64,000 nucleotides of DNA, taken from contig JAKVAY010000036.1 in NCBI GenBank assembly GCA_022447185.1, forward strand, positions 133,282 to 197,281, given 5' to 3'. Position numbers and translations under genes: made by a program. Under the pieces are notes generated by a model. It was not told where the DNA came from and made no database searches. It was given only the letters and a program-made list of their open reading frames with translations. This document shows positions 19,413 through 32,164 of the stretch, in pieces (the stretch's first letter is position 1; each line of letters starts with the position of its first letter). Source of the DNA: Fuerstiella sp. (GTDB taxonomy: Bacteria > Planctomycetota > Planctomycetia > Planctomycetales > Planctomycetaceae).

Positions 19413-20144
19413 CTATTTGAGCGGCCACAATTCGCCAAATGACTCGCATTGATATTGCGTGAGTTGCTGAATTCCGTGGCGTCCCAGACTCAACAGTTGC
19501 TGCAAAGTTTCATCGTCGAATGGTTCTCCTTCTGCCGTCCCCTGCACCTCAATGAATCGACCACTGCCAGTCATAATGACGTTCATGTCGACATCGGCTG
19601 AACTATCTTCAACGTAATCCAGATCCAGTACTGCTTTCCCTTCCACCACACCTACGCTCACTGCGGCAACACTGTCTCGGAGAATCGGCCGTTCTGATTC
19701 AATGGAAAGGATGACGTCGCACAGTGCGATGAAACCACCGGTCGTACTGAGAGTCCGTGTGCCACCGTCGGCCTGCAAAACGTCGCAATCAACGACAATT
19801 GTGTGTTCTCCCAACGCCTCGAAATCGACGGCCGCGCGCAGACTCCGTCCAATCAGTCTTTGGATTTCGGTCGTCCGACCATCGACTTTTTTTCGGTCTC
19901 GCTGTTTACGAGGCGATGTGCTGCCGGGAAGCATGCTGTACTCGGCGGTCACCCAACCCAGTGCCGGTGAATCTTCGTCCCGAGGACGACGCCAGGGAGG
20001 AATTGACTTTTCCAGACTGGCGGTGCAAAGCACCATTGTGTCACCGGCGTGAATCAGGACGCTTGCTGCTGCTGTTTTGGTAAACTCACGTTGAATGGAA
20101 ATGGGGCGCAGTTCGTCGGGAGCGCGTCCGTCATGTCTTGCCAT
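19413..20144 (-). CDS. rph: Ribonuclease PH
   Basis: Phosphorolytic 3'-5' exoribonuclease that trims tRNA 3' ends. The 243-residue protein opens [17 protein letters not shown] and contains [12 protein letters not shown], the [14 protein letters not shown] block and [18 protein letters not shown], all characteristic. Asp and Arg residues of the phosphate site are conserved in [12 protein letters not shown]. The open frame continues upstream to a GTG at 20183 and ATG 20156; ATG 20144 matches the family start. It follows hemD by 197 bp on the same strand. Confidence 0.95.
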   Translation of the reverse strand: MARHDGRAPDELRPISIQREFTKTAAASVLIHAGDTMVLCTASLEKSIPPWRRPRDEDSPALGWVTAEYSMLPGSTSPRKQRDRKKVDGRTTEIQRLIGRSLRAAVDFEALGEHTIVVDCDVLQADGGTRTLSTTGGFIALCDVILSIESERPILRDSVAAVSVGVVEGKAVLDLDYVEDSSADVDMNVIMTGSGRFIEVQGTAEGEPFDDETLQQLLSLGRHGIQQLTQYQCESFGELWPLK

Positions 20145-20341
20145 GGAGAGAAACATTTTCTGTTCAAGGGGAAAAAGGACCACCGAGACTCGCCGTCTCT
20201 GCTGCGAGATACACTGTCCGGCACGACGCGCTGGAAGCTCGCCAGTCCGGATTACTCGTCTCGTAAAACATCATCAGAATGGATTCATTCGGCGGAACCA
20301 GGTTCGAAATCGGGAGACTTGCAACTTGTCCACATCAACAT

Positions 20342-21145
20342 CTACGTAATGTACTGTGCGAGAGCGCCTCGAACGAGCGGTCCCATTTTAGATGGGTCAG
20401 CCTCGAACCAAACCCGCAGACCAGCTTCACGAATTGCGTCCGAACAGGTCGGACCAATCGAGCCGACATTCGGAACAGTCCTGGTCCATTTTTCCTCAAG
20501 GTCCAGTTCTCGAGCCACCTGCAGCACGTGCCGTAACTGCTGAGCACTCGTGAACAGTGTGACATCCGTGTTTCCGGCAATGGATGCATGGATTGCCTGT
20601 CGCAGCGGTGACTGGTCTTCAGGCAGTGCCCAGCGGTAGACAGGAATTTTCTGCACGTCCGCTCCTCGCTGCTGCAACGCATCAGCGAGGTCCGGACTGG
20701 AAACTCCATATTCCTGTACAGCCACGGTTCGCCCCTTCAGCCCGAGGCCGGCTGCATCGATGGCCGCAATCACCTCTCGCCAGGTATTCGGCGACTCAGC
20801 GGAGACGGCAGGCTGGAGTCCCAGTCTGTGAATGACAGCGGCCGGCTTGGGACCTCGAACGATCAGTGGCAATTGGGTCATTCGCTCCAGCATCCGCTGT
20901 TCCAGCGATTCCGATCGAGCCAGATTAATCATTGCGGTCGTTCCAACCCCGGTGAGCAGAATCAGGCAGTCCACCTTTCCCAAAGCGAGCAGACGGATGA
21001 CTCGAATGGCCTCCCGATTGTCTTCCAGTGGAATTTCCTGCATCGAAGGAGCAACAATCGCCTGTCCGCCATGGCGTTCGATCAGCTGGAACATTTCTTC
21101 AGCACGACGACTTTCGAAACTGCAGACGACAGGTAAGTGGGACAT
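20342..21145 (-). CDS. hemD: Uroporphyrinogen-III synthase
   Basis: Cyclises hydroxymethylbilane to uroporphyrinogen III in heme and corrinoid synthesis. The protein has 267 residues in two similar alpha/beta halves. Recognisable family blocks are CSFESRRAEEMFQLIERHGG at the N-terminus, ILLTGVGTTAMI, VAVQEYGVSSPDLADALQQRGADVQKIPVYRW at mid-length and GSIGPTCSDAIREAGL near the end. The family is poorly conserved, but these elements in order are convincing. Start ATG 21145 has AGCAGG 7 bases upstream. No other hem gene is present in the window. Confidence 0.85.
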   Translation of the reverse strand: MSHLPVVCSFESRRAEEMFQLIERHGGQAIVAPSMQEIPLEDNREAIRVIRLLALGKVDCLILLTGVGTTAMINLARSESLEQRMLERMTQLPLIVRGPKPAAVIHRLGLQPAVSAESPNTWREVIAAIDAAGLGLKGRTVAVQEYGVSSPDLADALQQRGADVQKIPVYRWALPEDQSPLRQAIHASIAGNTDVTLFTSAQQLRHVLQVARELDLEEKWTRTVPNVGSIGPTCSDAIREAGLRVWFEADPSKMGPLVRGALAQYIT

Positions 21146-21334
21146 GATCAGCCTGCTTCCATTCTTTCATGGCCTCGTTGCGCACCGAACCGGAAGGAAA
21201 CAGCCATGCGAAGTGGTCATGATTTTTTCTGATATCGTCGCCTGCCAGCTGGACGTTACGTCAGACGAAGGCAGCATCAAATGATGCTCGAAAATAAAGG
21301 TGATCACGCAACAATGCTGATTCGGGAATATGAG

Positions 21335-22327
21335 TCACTGACAAACACGACGAATTGCTCGAGTGAAATAGTCCACGACACCAACATCGTCGATTGACGT
21401 CACTACGTCAAAGTTGTTACGTCCTGACCGAGTCGCGCGCCGGTCAATCACTGTCATTCCCTGAGTCAGTTCCCCGGTGGTTTCAACATCGATCAGCCTG
21501 CTTTCAACCTGAAAGGCTTCGGCACTGGCAGCCACAGCAAGTGCCGCAACGCCTTGTAGCGGAATTCCTTCCTGTGCCTTATGTCTCCGATAGCTGCGAA
21601 TTGAAAATTGAAGCAGGCGGGACACAACTGCTCCTTTCGTCGTGGGTTTCAACAATCCGCACAAGGTATCGACGTCGTCAAAACTGAGTACCGGCTGCCA
21701 GCTGATTTCGAGCGGGACCAGAGTTTTGTGAACAGGCAGTCCACAGACAGCACGTGCGGCCTGAGTGTCTGCCCATATGTTGAATTCTGCCGCTGCTGTG
21801 ACATCACCGGTCGCCTGGGTGCTGCCACCGAGCGACACGACACTGTGCAGTTGCTCTGATAATTCCGGATCCAAGTCGGTAGCAGCCCACAGGTTCGAAA
21901 ATGGCCCCAGTGTCAGCAGGCGAACTTCACCAGGAAATTCACGAACGATGTCGACGATCAACTTGGCCGACTCTCGTCGGTTGTGGAGATCAGCAATCTG
22001 TACGTCTGTCTCACCGAGTCCGTGACGGCCATTCAGGCTGTTGAACAAATCGGTAACCTCCGGCATCGCGTCATTGATCGATGCCGGCAGGTTGCACTGA
22101 CCGATTCGTGGATGTCGAACAGGATCGACCATTTCAATCAGATATTGCAGATTGCGAGTCGCCTGTACACCGGAAACGACACCTGCAGACGCTGTAACAG
22201 CCAGTAACTCGATCGATGGATCGGCCATTGCGGTCAGAATGGCCAGGGTGTCACCGATGCCCGGATCAGCGTCGATAATGAGTTTCTGAACCAAAGAACT
22301 GCCTCTTCTGCTGCAAAACTGCCCCAT
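21335..22327 (-). CDS. Inosine/uridine nucleoside hydrolase family protein, active site altered
   Basis: The fold and length (330 residues) match nucleoside hydrolases, which cleave ribonucleosides to base and ribose with a bound Ca2+. The N-terminal calcium loop reads DADPGIGD where DxDPGxDD is usual, so one of the paired aspartates is Gly. The later His-Asp pair, normally in a segment like LHDAVALA, reads LQGVAALAVA, losing both the catalytic His and a calcium Asp. VDVETTGELTQGMTVID is otherwise typical. It may be an inactive or re-purposed member. Start ATG 22327; TTG 22294, with AGAGG 7 bases upstream, fits the family N-terminus better. Confidence 0.8.
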   Translation of the reverse strand: MGQFCSRRGSSLVQKLIIDADPGIGDTLAILTAMADPSIELLAVTASAGVVSGVQATRNLQYLIEMVDPVRHPRIGQCNLPASINDAMPEVTDLFNSLNGRHGLGETDVQIADLHNRRESAKLIVDIVREFPGEVRLLTLGPFSNLWAATDLDPELSEQLHSVVSLGGSTQATGDVTAAAEFNIWADTQAARAVCGLPVHKTLVPLEISWQPVLSFDDVDTLCGLLKPTTKGAVVSRLLQFSIRSYRRHKAQEGIPLQGVAALAVAASAEAFQVESRLIDVETTGELTQGMTVIDRRATRSGRNNFDVVTSIDDVGVVDYFTRAIRRVCQ

Positions 22328-22444
22328 TAACCAGTGTACCGCATCCCATTGCTACAAAGAAGAATCCCGAGTGCGACTGGTCCGGAAAGGGACAGAAGTC
22401 CTCTTTGTATTAAATTTTTCGGGCACGGAACTGCTGGCAAGTGA

Positions 22445-22465
22445 GTACGTAACCGGGTTACTTAC
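22445..22465. promoter_or_regulatory. 21-bp near-perfect palindrome
   Basis: Core GTAACCGGGTTAC is symmetric around its central base and extends by GTAC on the left and TTAC on the right with one mismatched pair. It is shaped like a dimeric repressor operator and lies between the divergent nucleoside hydrolase gene and carB. Confidence 0.35.
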
Positions 22466-22555
22466 AGGAAGAAACGGAGACACGGACTGAACATCAAACG
22501 CACGATCGTCTCAATGCAGCGATAAAATAAGAAACGAGGCAGCTCAGAAGACAGT

Positions 22556-22581
22556 GAATCCGGCCTCAGCGAGGCCGATTC
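22556..22581 (+). promoter_or_regulatory. GC-rich hairpin upstream of carB
   Basis: CGGCCTC-AGC-GAGGCCG is a perfect 7-bp stem with a 3-base loop, extended outward by GAAT/ATTC with one bulged C. It lies 160 bp before ATG 22741 and has no T-run, so it may be a leader structure. Confidence 0.35.
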
Positions 22582-22740
22582 GTCTCATTCATGGTTCATC
22601 GCACAAACCGTTCGGGATCGATTCTTGAATGCACCCGGATTGCTGTTAACCTTCGCCAGATTTTGCGCGGTTTGCTGCCCCTAGGCCAATGGGCTCGATT
22701 CTCCGGTTGCTTCCTGAAAGGGTTTGCACACAGGTGGTCC

Positions 22741-26064
<3,324 letters not shown>

Positions 26065-26140
26065 ACATATGCCATTCTCTCGCGTTTGGAGACGCTGAGT
26101 CGATTTCGCGCAGGTTGTCGCACCAACATGCAATTGAAAA

Positions 26141-27199
26141 ATGAATCAGATGGCTGGCTCAGAAAAATCACGCCGTGATCTTCTGCTTGGCAGTGTTGTT
26201 GGCCAGCGCGACCTGCCTGTTGCCGGACCAACTCTAAGGCTCAGCATTCATTCGATGGCCTGTGACTTCGGGGCGGCAGTCAGCGCCGGTGAAACGGCTG
26301 AGTTACTGAGTTGCGGTCATGGACTGGAAATCGTGCCCGAGATTGAGTCATGGTTAAGCTCGTATCAGTCCGAAAGCGAACTGTCGCAGCTAAACACACT
26401 CTCCGTGGGCTGCAAACTTTCGATTTCCGATGGACTGTTTCGGGTACTGCAACTGTCGAAAGAACTGTCGGAAAGAACTGACGGAGCATTTGACATGGCG
26501 TCCGGAGCTCAAAACCGTCTGTGGAAACAGTGCAGAGCCGAACAGCGGATTCCCGCGGAAAATGAGATCCAGTATGCCGTGGCTGCATCCGGGATGCAGC
26601 ACATCCAACTGGAGGAAGACTCCCGAACGGTGACCGTTAAAAAAGGCAGCCTGTCTCTGGATCCCGGAGCAATCGGTAAGGGATTCGCCCTGGATCGTGC
26701 CGTTGAGATCATTGAACTGGGGGACATTCCACCGAAGAGTTTTTTGATTCACGGAGGCCGCAGCAGCCTGATGGCCCGTGGTAAACACAACGGACTGACT
26801 GGCTGGCCAGTCGGACTTGGCAATCCACTGCTAACGAATCGCCGACTGGGAACCGTAATTCTCAGGAATCAGGCGATGTCAACGAGCGGTTCGAATATAC
26901 AATTCTTTCGCTGCGAGGGTCGTCGATTTGGCCATATTCTGGATCCGAGGACCGGATGGCCGGTTGAAGGGATGTTGTCAGTCACAGTTCTGGCTGAATC
27001 AGCAGCGGTTGCTGATGCACTTTCCACGGCGTTTTTTGTACTGGGGGTCGAAAAGGCCGTCCAGTGTTGTGATAATTTCCCGGAGATTGGTGTGATTTTG
27101 GTTCCGTTCCCTGATAGCGGTGCCCGAGTCCATCCAGTCGTGGTCGGAATTTCTCCGGACCAGCTTTACTGGGACGAGGGTCTGGTTGCCCTGTCCTGA
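26141..27199 (+). CDS. apbE: FAD:protein FMN transferase (ApbE family)
   Basis: Attaches FMN covalently to threonine in target proteins such as the Nqr/Rnf subunits, normally outside the cytoplasmic membrane. The 352-residue protein shows SERTDGAFDMASG, LDPGAIGKGFALDRAVE (core GAIGKG), NQAMSTSGS and HILDPRTGWPV, plus the Mg-binding AAVADALSTAFFVLG segment. The opening MNQMAGSEKSRRDLLLGSVVG has an RR pair and a hydrophobic patch that might act as a Tat-type signal. It follows carB by 76 bp, and the DoxX-type gene starts 7 bp after its stop, so the last two are probably co-transcribed. Confidence 0.92.
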   Translation: MNQMAGSEKSRRDLLLGSVVGQRDLPVAGPTLRLSIHSMACDFGAAVSAGETAELLSCGHGLEIVPEIESWLSSYQSESELSQLNTLSVGCKLSISDGLFRVLQLSKELSERTDGAFDMASGAQNRLWKQCRAEQRIPAENEIQYAVAASGMQHIQLEEDSRTVTVKKGSLSLDPGAIGKGFALDRAVEIIELGDIPPKSFLIHGGRSSLMARGKHNGLTGWPVGLGNPLLTNRRLGTVILRNQAMSTSGSNIQFFRCEGRRFGHILDPRTGWPVEGMLSVTVLAESAAVADALSTAFFVLGVEKAVQCCDNFPEIGVILVPFPDSGARVHPVVVGISPDQLYWDEGLVALS

Positions 27200-27206
27200 A
27201 TGATCA

Positions 27207-28448
27207 ATGCAAGTAATGGACATGCAACGAAACTCCATCATCGCCGTCATACTTCTCGTGGTGCTGCGTCTGGCAATTGGCTGGCAGCTGCTTTATGAAG
27301 GTCTTTGGAAACTCGATACTCTCGATTCCTCGCGACCCTGGTCGTCGGCCGGGTATCTGAAGAATGCGGAAGGACCGTTCAGAGATACGTTTCGATCAAT
27401 GGCCGGGGACCCGGACGACCTGGACTGGCTGAATTACGATATCGTGGCGGCTCGTTGGGACGACTGGGCACAAAGATTCCGGTCTCGTTATGATCTCAGC
27501 AATGATCAGTCAAAGCGTCTGGACAAATTACTGAACGGAGCATTTGGTACTGTTGATGGAAGACCCGTCTATGCTGCTGAACTGACATCATTACCTGAGG
27601 GTGTCACCAATCTCAGGGACGCGGCTCGCGTCAGTGACAAGAACGTGTGGTACGACCCGAAACGGAAGCGACTTTATGTTGATGGGAAAAGCCATCTCAA
27701 AGACAGTGAACGAGATAAGTTACTGAGGATCGTCAAAGGCCGAAATGACGCAGCCAGCAAACAGTATGAGAAAGCGGTCCAGGATGTCTATAAAAGACAG
27801 AAACGAGGTATTGGATACAAGGAAAAACTCGCAGGAGCGCTGAGAGGAAATCCAGACCTTCTGGGTGTTCAGCTGAAGCCGTATGCAGACTCCCAGCGCG
27901 TCGGTCAGAAGCAACAGTATCAGGCAATGCTGGCCCGACACGAAAATCTGCGAGACAACGCAGAAACCCATTTTCAATGGGATCATCTGCAGTCTGACTG
28001 GCGGAAAATCCAGTCGTTGCGAACCGAAATTATCGCTCCTGTCAAATCGCTGGAGACTGAGTTTCACAATAAGGCGATGAAGCTGCTGACCGTCAATCAA
28101 TTCGAAGGCGGTTCACAATCAAAGCCCTGGTCCATGCTGCGTGTCGCCGATCTCACCACGATGTGGGGACTCGCAATTCTTGGAACCCTGCTGATCTCCG
28201 GTCTGTTCACCCGACTCGCAGCAATTGCAGCCGCCGGAATGCTGTTCAGTTTCTATCTGGCCATGCCTCCACTGCCCGGTGTACCGGAAATCCCCGGCCC
28301 GGAACACAGTTACATCATCAACAAGAACCTGATTGAAGTGATTGCACTGCTTGCAATCGCCTCTTTACCAACAGGCCGCTGGTTCGGTATGGACGCGTGG
28401 TTCCGTGGTCAGAAAGCCCGTGCCGAAGTCGGAACTGCTTCGACCTGA
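27207..28448 (+). CDS. DoxX-type membrane protein with large extracytoplasmic insert
   Basis: A 413-residue protein. A first transmembrane helix (IIAVILLVVLRLAIGWQLLYEGLWKL, residues 8-33) is followed by about 270 hydrophilic residues rich in charged helices, then three more helices from about residue 310 (LTTMWGLAILGTLLISGLFTRLAAIAAAGMLF). The helices match DoxX/TQO-small-type proteins split by an insertion, a layout common in planctomycetes. Function is unknown; DoxX relatives are tied to thiosulfate:quinone oxidoreductase or redox stress. It precedes the Tat-exported oxidoreductase by 70 bp on the same strand, suggesting an operon apbE-doxX-oxidoreductase. Confidence 0.78.
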   Translation: MQVMDMQRNSIIAVILLVVLRLAIGWQLLYEGLWKLDTLDSSRPWSSAGYLKNAEGPFRDTFRSMAGDPDDLDWLNYDIVAARWDDWAQRFRSRYDLSNDQSKRLDKLLNGAFGTVDGRPVYAAELTSLPEGVTNLRDAARVSDKNVWYDPKRKRLYVDGKSHLKDSERDKLLRIVKGRNDAASKQYEKAVQDVYKRQKRGIGYKEKLAGALRGNPDLLGVQLKPYADSQRVGQKQQYQAMLARHENLRDNAETHFQWDHLQSDWRKIQSLRTEIIAPVKSLETEFHNKAMKLLTVNQFEGGSQSKPWSMLRVADLTTMWGLAILGTLLISGLFTRLAAIAAAGMLFSFYLAMPPLPGVPEIPGPEHSYIINKNLIEVIALLAIASLPTGRWFGMDAWFRGQKARAEVGTAST

Positions 28449-28495
28449 CACATTCTGACGTTCAAAATTATTTTCATTCAAACAAAACATCAACA

Positions 28496-28511
28496 CTCCT
28501 TTGTTAAGGAG
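28496..28511 (+). promoter_or_regulatory. Hairpin that pairs with the ribosome binding site
   Basis: CTCCTT (28496-28501), a 4-base loop and AAGGAG (28506-28511) form a perfect 6-bp stem. AAGGAG is the ribosome binding site of the ATG at 28519 (7-base spacing), so folding would block translation initiation. Confidence 0.5.
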
Positions 28512-28518
28512 ATTTATT

Positions 28519-30051
28519 ATGCAACTAACACCCGAACAACAGGCGACCGGCAAACACAATTTTGGCCAGGCGGTCGGTGTTGAGCGTCGTGAATTTCTCA
28601 AGAGTACTGCTGCTGCCGGTGCCGGCCTGGGCGCACTCTACTTTGGCTATAACAAACTCAAGGGCAAGCCCGTTCGCACAGCGTTTATTGGTACCGGTGA
28701 CGAAGGCAATGTACTAATCAGCGAACATCCCGTGGATTACATGGAGATTGTCGCCATTGCAGATCTTCGTCCTGCGAACATCGAAAGAACGTTTAAGGGC
28801 AGCCATCCCGTTGCACGGAAGGGATTGATCAAGGTTCTGGGACCTGACCACACCAAAGTTCAGAGATTCAGCAACCATCGTGATCTGTTAGCGAAAAAAG
28901 ACGAACTCGGTCTGGAAGCCGTTGTGATTGCCGTCCCTCTCAACCAGCATGCGCCTGTTGCCATTGAATGTATGGAAGCCGGGCTGCATGTGCTGTGTGA
29001 AAAGCTGATGGCCAAGACGGTCACGGCGTGCAAGGAAATGATCCGGCTGGCTGAGAAAAAAGATCTCAAGCTGGCTGTTGGTCATCAGCGACATTACAGC
29101 GTTCTCTACGCCAATGCAGCTTATTTGACAGAACAGGGTGTGCTGGGAGATATCAAATTCATTCGAGCGCAGTGGCACCGCAATAATAGTTTTCCGAAAA
29201 GCGACGCGTGGCAGAAATGGGACGCGTTTGCAAAAGCTCACCCGGAAGACAAGAAACTCCTCATTGACATGGAGAAGGATGGTTCACTCAGAGAATTCGG
29301 ATATGACAATGCAAGAAAACTGGTCGACTGGCGCCTGTACAACGAAACCGGTGGTGGCCTTATGGCAGAATTGGGCAGTCATCAGCTTGATGCTGCCAGC
29401 ATCTTCCTCGGGAAAGTTCACCCGGTTGCCGTTCAGGGATACGGCGGAAAGAATTTCTTCGGTATCGAAGGCGTTGGTCCGAAGTCTGCTCAGGAAGATA
29501 CTCGTGACATCGACGACCAGATCTTTGTCACATTTGAATTTCCAGGTAAGCAATATGAGCAGAATAACCGTGATATCAGTGTCGTCACCTACTCTTCCAT
29601 GAACACGAACCGATGGGAACCCTATGGCGAAGCCGTCTTCGGAAGTCGTGCGACACTGGTCATGAAAACTGAAAAAGAAGCTTTACTGTATAAAGAAGCC
29701 AGTAAAGCGAGCCCCGGCGGAATCGAACAGCGGATCTGGGCGATCGAAGGTACTAACGGAGGCGCAGCTCTGGATTCCTACGAAACCTCAGCGCCGGCCA
29801 CGGCCAGCAAGAGCGGTCCTGCTGAGACCGTCAGTCGTGGATACAAGGAAGAAATGGAGCACTTTTGCTACTGCGTGCGCACGGGCCGAAATGAGTTGCG
29901 GTGCGACGGTCGCGTCGCGATGGCTGACGCAATCATGGCTCTCACCGCCAACCTTGCAATGAAACATAAAAAACGGATTGAATTCAAGGACTCCTGGTTC
30001 GACCCGGCCAGTGATGACGCACCGGAGACCGACGTACAGGTCAATTCGTAG
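28519..30051 (+). CDS. Gfo/Idh/MocA-family oxidoreductase, Tat-exported
   Basis: NAD(P)-dependent sugar or polyol oxidoreductase family, 510 residues. A twin-arginine signal is clear ([23 protein letters not shown]). The Rossmann domain follows with [19 protein letters not shown] and [36 protein letters not shown], in which the EKL-type lysine of the family (usually EKP) is kept. The C-terminal alpha/beta domain carries [16 protein letters not shown]. The start is fixed by AAGGAG 7 bases before ATG 28519. Such exported members are abundant in planctomycetes and their substrates are mostly unknown. Confidence 0.9.
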   Translation: MQLTPEQQATGKHNFGQAVGVERREFLKSTAAAGAGLGALYFGYNKLKGKPVRTAFIGTGDEGNVLISEHPVDYMEIVAIADLRPANIERTFKGSHPVARKGLIKVLGPDHTKVQRFSNHRDLLAKKDELGLEAVVIAVPLNQHAPVAIECMEAGLHVLCEKLMAKTVTACKEMIRLAEKKDLKLAVGHQRHYSVLYANAAYLTEQGVLGDIKFIRAQWHRNNSFPKSDAWQKWDAFAKAHPEDKKLLIDMEKDGSLREFGYDNARKLVDWRLYNETGGGLMAELGSHQLDAASIFLGKVHPVAVQGYGGKNFFGIEGVGPKSAQEDTRDIDDQIFVTFEFPGKQYEQNNRDISVVTYSSMNTNRWEPYGEAVFGSRATLVMKTEKEALLYKEASKASPGGIEQRIWAIEGTNGGAALDSYETSAPATASKSGPAETVSRGYKEEMEHFCYCVRTGRNELRCDGRVAMADAIMALTANLAMKHKKRIEFKDSWFDPASDDAPETDVQVNS

Positions 30052-30243
30052 CCAGGCGGACACTGTCGGCTCCGGTGAACATCAAATCCGCCGGATCGGG
30101 ACGAACGGTTCCTGAGCAGTGCCTTCTGTGGCTCTCATACTCCAACAGATATTGAATGCCGGATAAATCATCGGGTGATGACGCAGTTCGGTCGAACGTC
30201 ACGGGTCGAGCCGATGAATCTGTTCGATAGTGACCTGCCTGAC

Positions 30244-30666
30244 CTACTTTGCCTTTTCAAATCCAGCCTGAAGCAGATCAGTGTAGCCAGCTTTCAGTGG
30301 CCGGATGTCATATCCCCTGCTCCGCAGAATTTTTGAGACAGCCAGGACTCGACCACCACTTCGGCAATGACAGTACACCGGTTTGTCCTTCCGCAGCAGT
30401 TTCTTCTGCTTATCCGTCAGCTTGCCTTTGCGAATGATACTCAGTGGCAGCAGATTCGCCTGTTTCAAATGCCCTGCCTTCCACTCGTTGAGTTCACGAA
30501 CGTCAAGCAACACGGCTGTGCCTTTCTTAAGACTCGTCTGCACCTTCTTAAGATCGTCAGTTGTATGACCGGATTTCGTAAACGTCGGTTTGTCTTGCCC
30601 CTCACAGACCGCGGGCAGGAACAGTAATAGTGCGACTGCAATCCAGTGAGATCGGACGGTTGTCAT
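30244..30666 (-). CDS. Periplasmic rhodanese-domain protein
   Basis: A 140-residue protein with a signal peptide (residues 1-23, ending AVCEGQ) and one rhodanese domain: AVLLDVRELNEWKAGHLKQANLLPL, then the active-site loop CRSGGR with Cys101, and a second cysteine at 99. Rhodanese domains carry persulfide sulfur or serve as sulfurtransferases. GAGGAG 8 bases upstream supports ATG 30666, although the frame is open to 30768. It lies 159 bp downstream of the beta-propeller gene and is convergent with the Tat-exported oxidoreductase. Confidence 0.88.
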   Translation of the reverse strand: MTTVRSHWIAVALLLFLPAVCEGQDKPTFTKSGHTTDDLKKVQTSLKKGTAVLLDVRELNEWKAGHLKQANLLPLSIIRKGKLTDKQKKLLRKDKPVYCHCRSGGRVLAVSKILRSRGYDIRPLKAGYTDLLQAGFEKAK

Positions 30667-30825
30667 TCCTGACTCCTCTAATTCGTTTTTCTGCAGGTAA
30701 AAGGAAAACTTGGCCCAATGCGGCAGGTCGTCCGCCTGTAGGGAGCACAGCAAAACAAGTCGAAGCAACGGACGATTACCGGTTTGTGCCCGGACCCTGA
30801 TTTCGACTTTTCAAAGTCCTATGAA

Positions 30826-32145
30826 CTACTGCGATGGCCCGATGCAAAACAAATGCGTCATTGTTCGCAGGAAAAGCCGACCATCGGCCACGGCCGGTGA
30901 CGATCGCATCCCTTCCGTCATTTTATTGCGGGCGATGATTTCAAGAGACGAATCCGCTCGAAAAACGATAACGGTTCCTTCATCGTTGCCGACGTAGATC
31001 AACCCGTTCGCAACAATCGGGGATGAGATGAACGTGCCACCAAGACGGACTTTATTCAACTCATTGCCTGTTGCAGCCTCGACACACACTGCGACACCTC
31101 GATGCGTCACCATGAAGACTCGACCGTCAAACAGCAACGGTGATGCCATCCGTGAATTGCCTCGGTCGCGATCCCAGACGACGTGAGAAGATTCTGTAAT
31201 ATCTCCCTGCGTCGATGAATTGAGATCAATGCCAATCAGGTTTGCTCCGCTGGAGCCAGTATTCAGAATCGCCAGATTCCGGAAGAAGACTGGAGGAGCT
31301 GCTGCATTAAAATCGTCATGGCGGATAGTCCAGATTTCTTCGCCTGTATCGGCGTCATACGCGAAGGCTGCTCGTGATCCCACCGATATGAGCTGCGTCC
31401 GCCCATTGACATCGACAAGCCCAGGTGTGCTGTAGGCCTTGCGTATATCACCGTCGCGGCTGGGTTCCCCGTTTTCATCGAGGTCTCCGTAGTCGGTGCT
31501 GCGTGGTGTATACCAGACGGTCTTCCCGGTATCCGTATCGAGGGCGGTGAGGAACTGGGTATCTACTCCGTCAAACGTCAGGATCAGCAGATTTCTGTGC
31601 AGTACGGGGGAAGATCCTGGACCTCGGTAGTGCCGACATTCAATATTGCGTCGCTGCCAAATGACCTTGAGGGACTCAGGATTGACCCGAGCAGTACCGT
31701 AGGAACCAAAATGAACATAGACCGCCTCGTCGTTGACGACACAGCTGGGCGACGCGTATGTGTTAACCGGATTGTTAAGCGGTTCCGGATCTTCGTTTTC
31801 AAACAGCAGTTTGTGATGTAGCTGGTGACCCGTGACCGAGTCGATACAGTCCAGGTATTGTCGATGGCCGTCTTCTGAAGCAGAAGTCAACCAGATCAGT
31901 CCATTGAGTACGACAGGTGTCGAATGACCGAATTCCGGAAGGTCTATCTTCCAGCTGATGTTTTTCCCGGTTTCCTCGTCCCAGGACGACGGTATTCCGG
32001 CTGCCTCGTGCAACGGTACGTTGCTGTTGCCATGCGGTCCGAAACGCGACGGCCAGCCGGATTCAGCTCCGAATGCAGTCATACAGACGCACGTACAGAA
32101 CAGCAGCTTGAATACCCGTATGGACACGTGAAGATTGCTGTGCAT
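30826..32145 (-). CDS. Secreted PQQ-type beta-propeller protein (BamB-like)
   Basis: A 439-residue exported protein with a signal peptide ending near TAFGAE. Repeated blades carry motifs such as IDSVTGHQLHHKL, LDTDTGKTVWYT, YDADTGEEIWTI and VEAATGNELNKVRL, the W-type PQQ-like repeat, so an eight-bladed propeller is likely. No metal or PQQ catalytic residues are evident, and relatives act as scaffolds or substrate binders. It starts 19 bp after the sulfatase stop and shares its operon. A paralogue lies at 60991-62292; both open with a WxxRxGPxxN-type motif and end with a blade containing SSP or ASP. Confidence 0.85.
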   Translation of the reverse strand: MHSNLHVSIRVFKLLFCTCVCMTAFGAESGWPSRFGPHGNSNVPLHEAAGIPSSWDEETGKNISWKIDLPEFGHSTPVVLNGLIWLTSASEDGHRQYLDCIDSVTGHQLHHKLLFENEDPEPLNNPVNTYASPSCVVNDEAVYVHFGSYGTARVNPESLKVIWQRRNIECRHYRGPGSSPVLHRNLLILTFDGVDTQFLTALDTDTGKTVWYTPRSTDYGDLDENGEPSRDGDIRKAYSTPGLVDVNGRTQLISVGSRAAFAYDADTGEEIWTIRHDDFNAAAPPVFFRNLAILNTGSSGANLIGIDLNSSTQGDITESSHVVWDRDRGNSRMASPLLFDGRVFMVTHRGVAVCVEAATGNELNKVRLGGTFISSPIVANGLIYVGNDEGTVIVFRADSSLEIIARNKMTEGMRSSPAVADGRLFLRTMTHLFCIGPSQ

Positions 32146-32164
32146 GCTGAATGTCTGTCTTTGG

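Larger units (their letters stand above)
22328..22740. other. Divergent region between the nucleoside hydrolase and carB
   Basis: About 413 bp carrying two inverted repeats listed separately (22445-22465 and 22556-22581). The carB frame is open from 22591, but the conserved protein starts near 22741. No recognised pyrimidine riboswitch or tRNA is seen. Confidence 0.5.
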
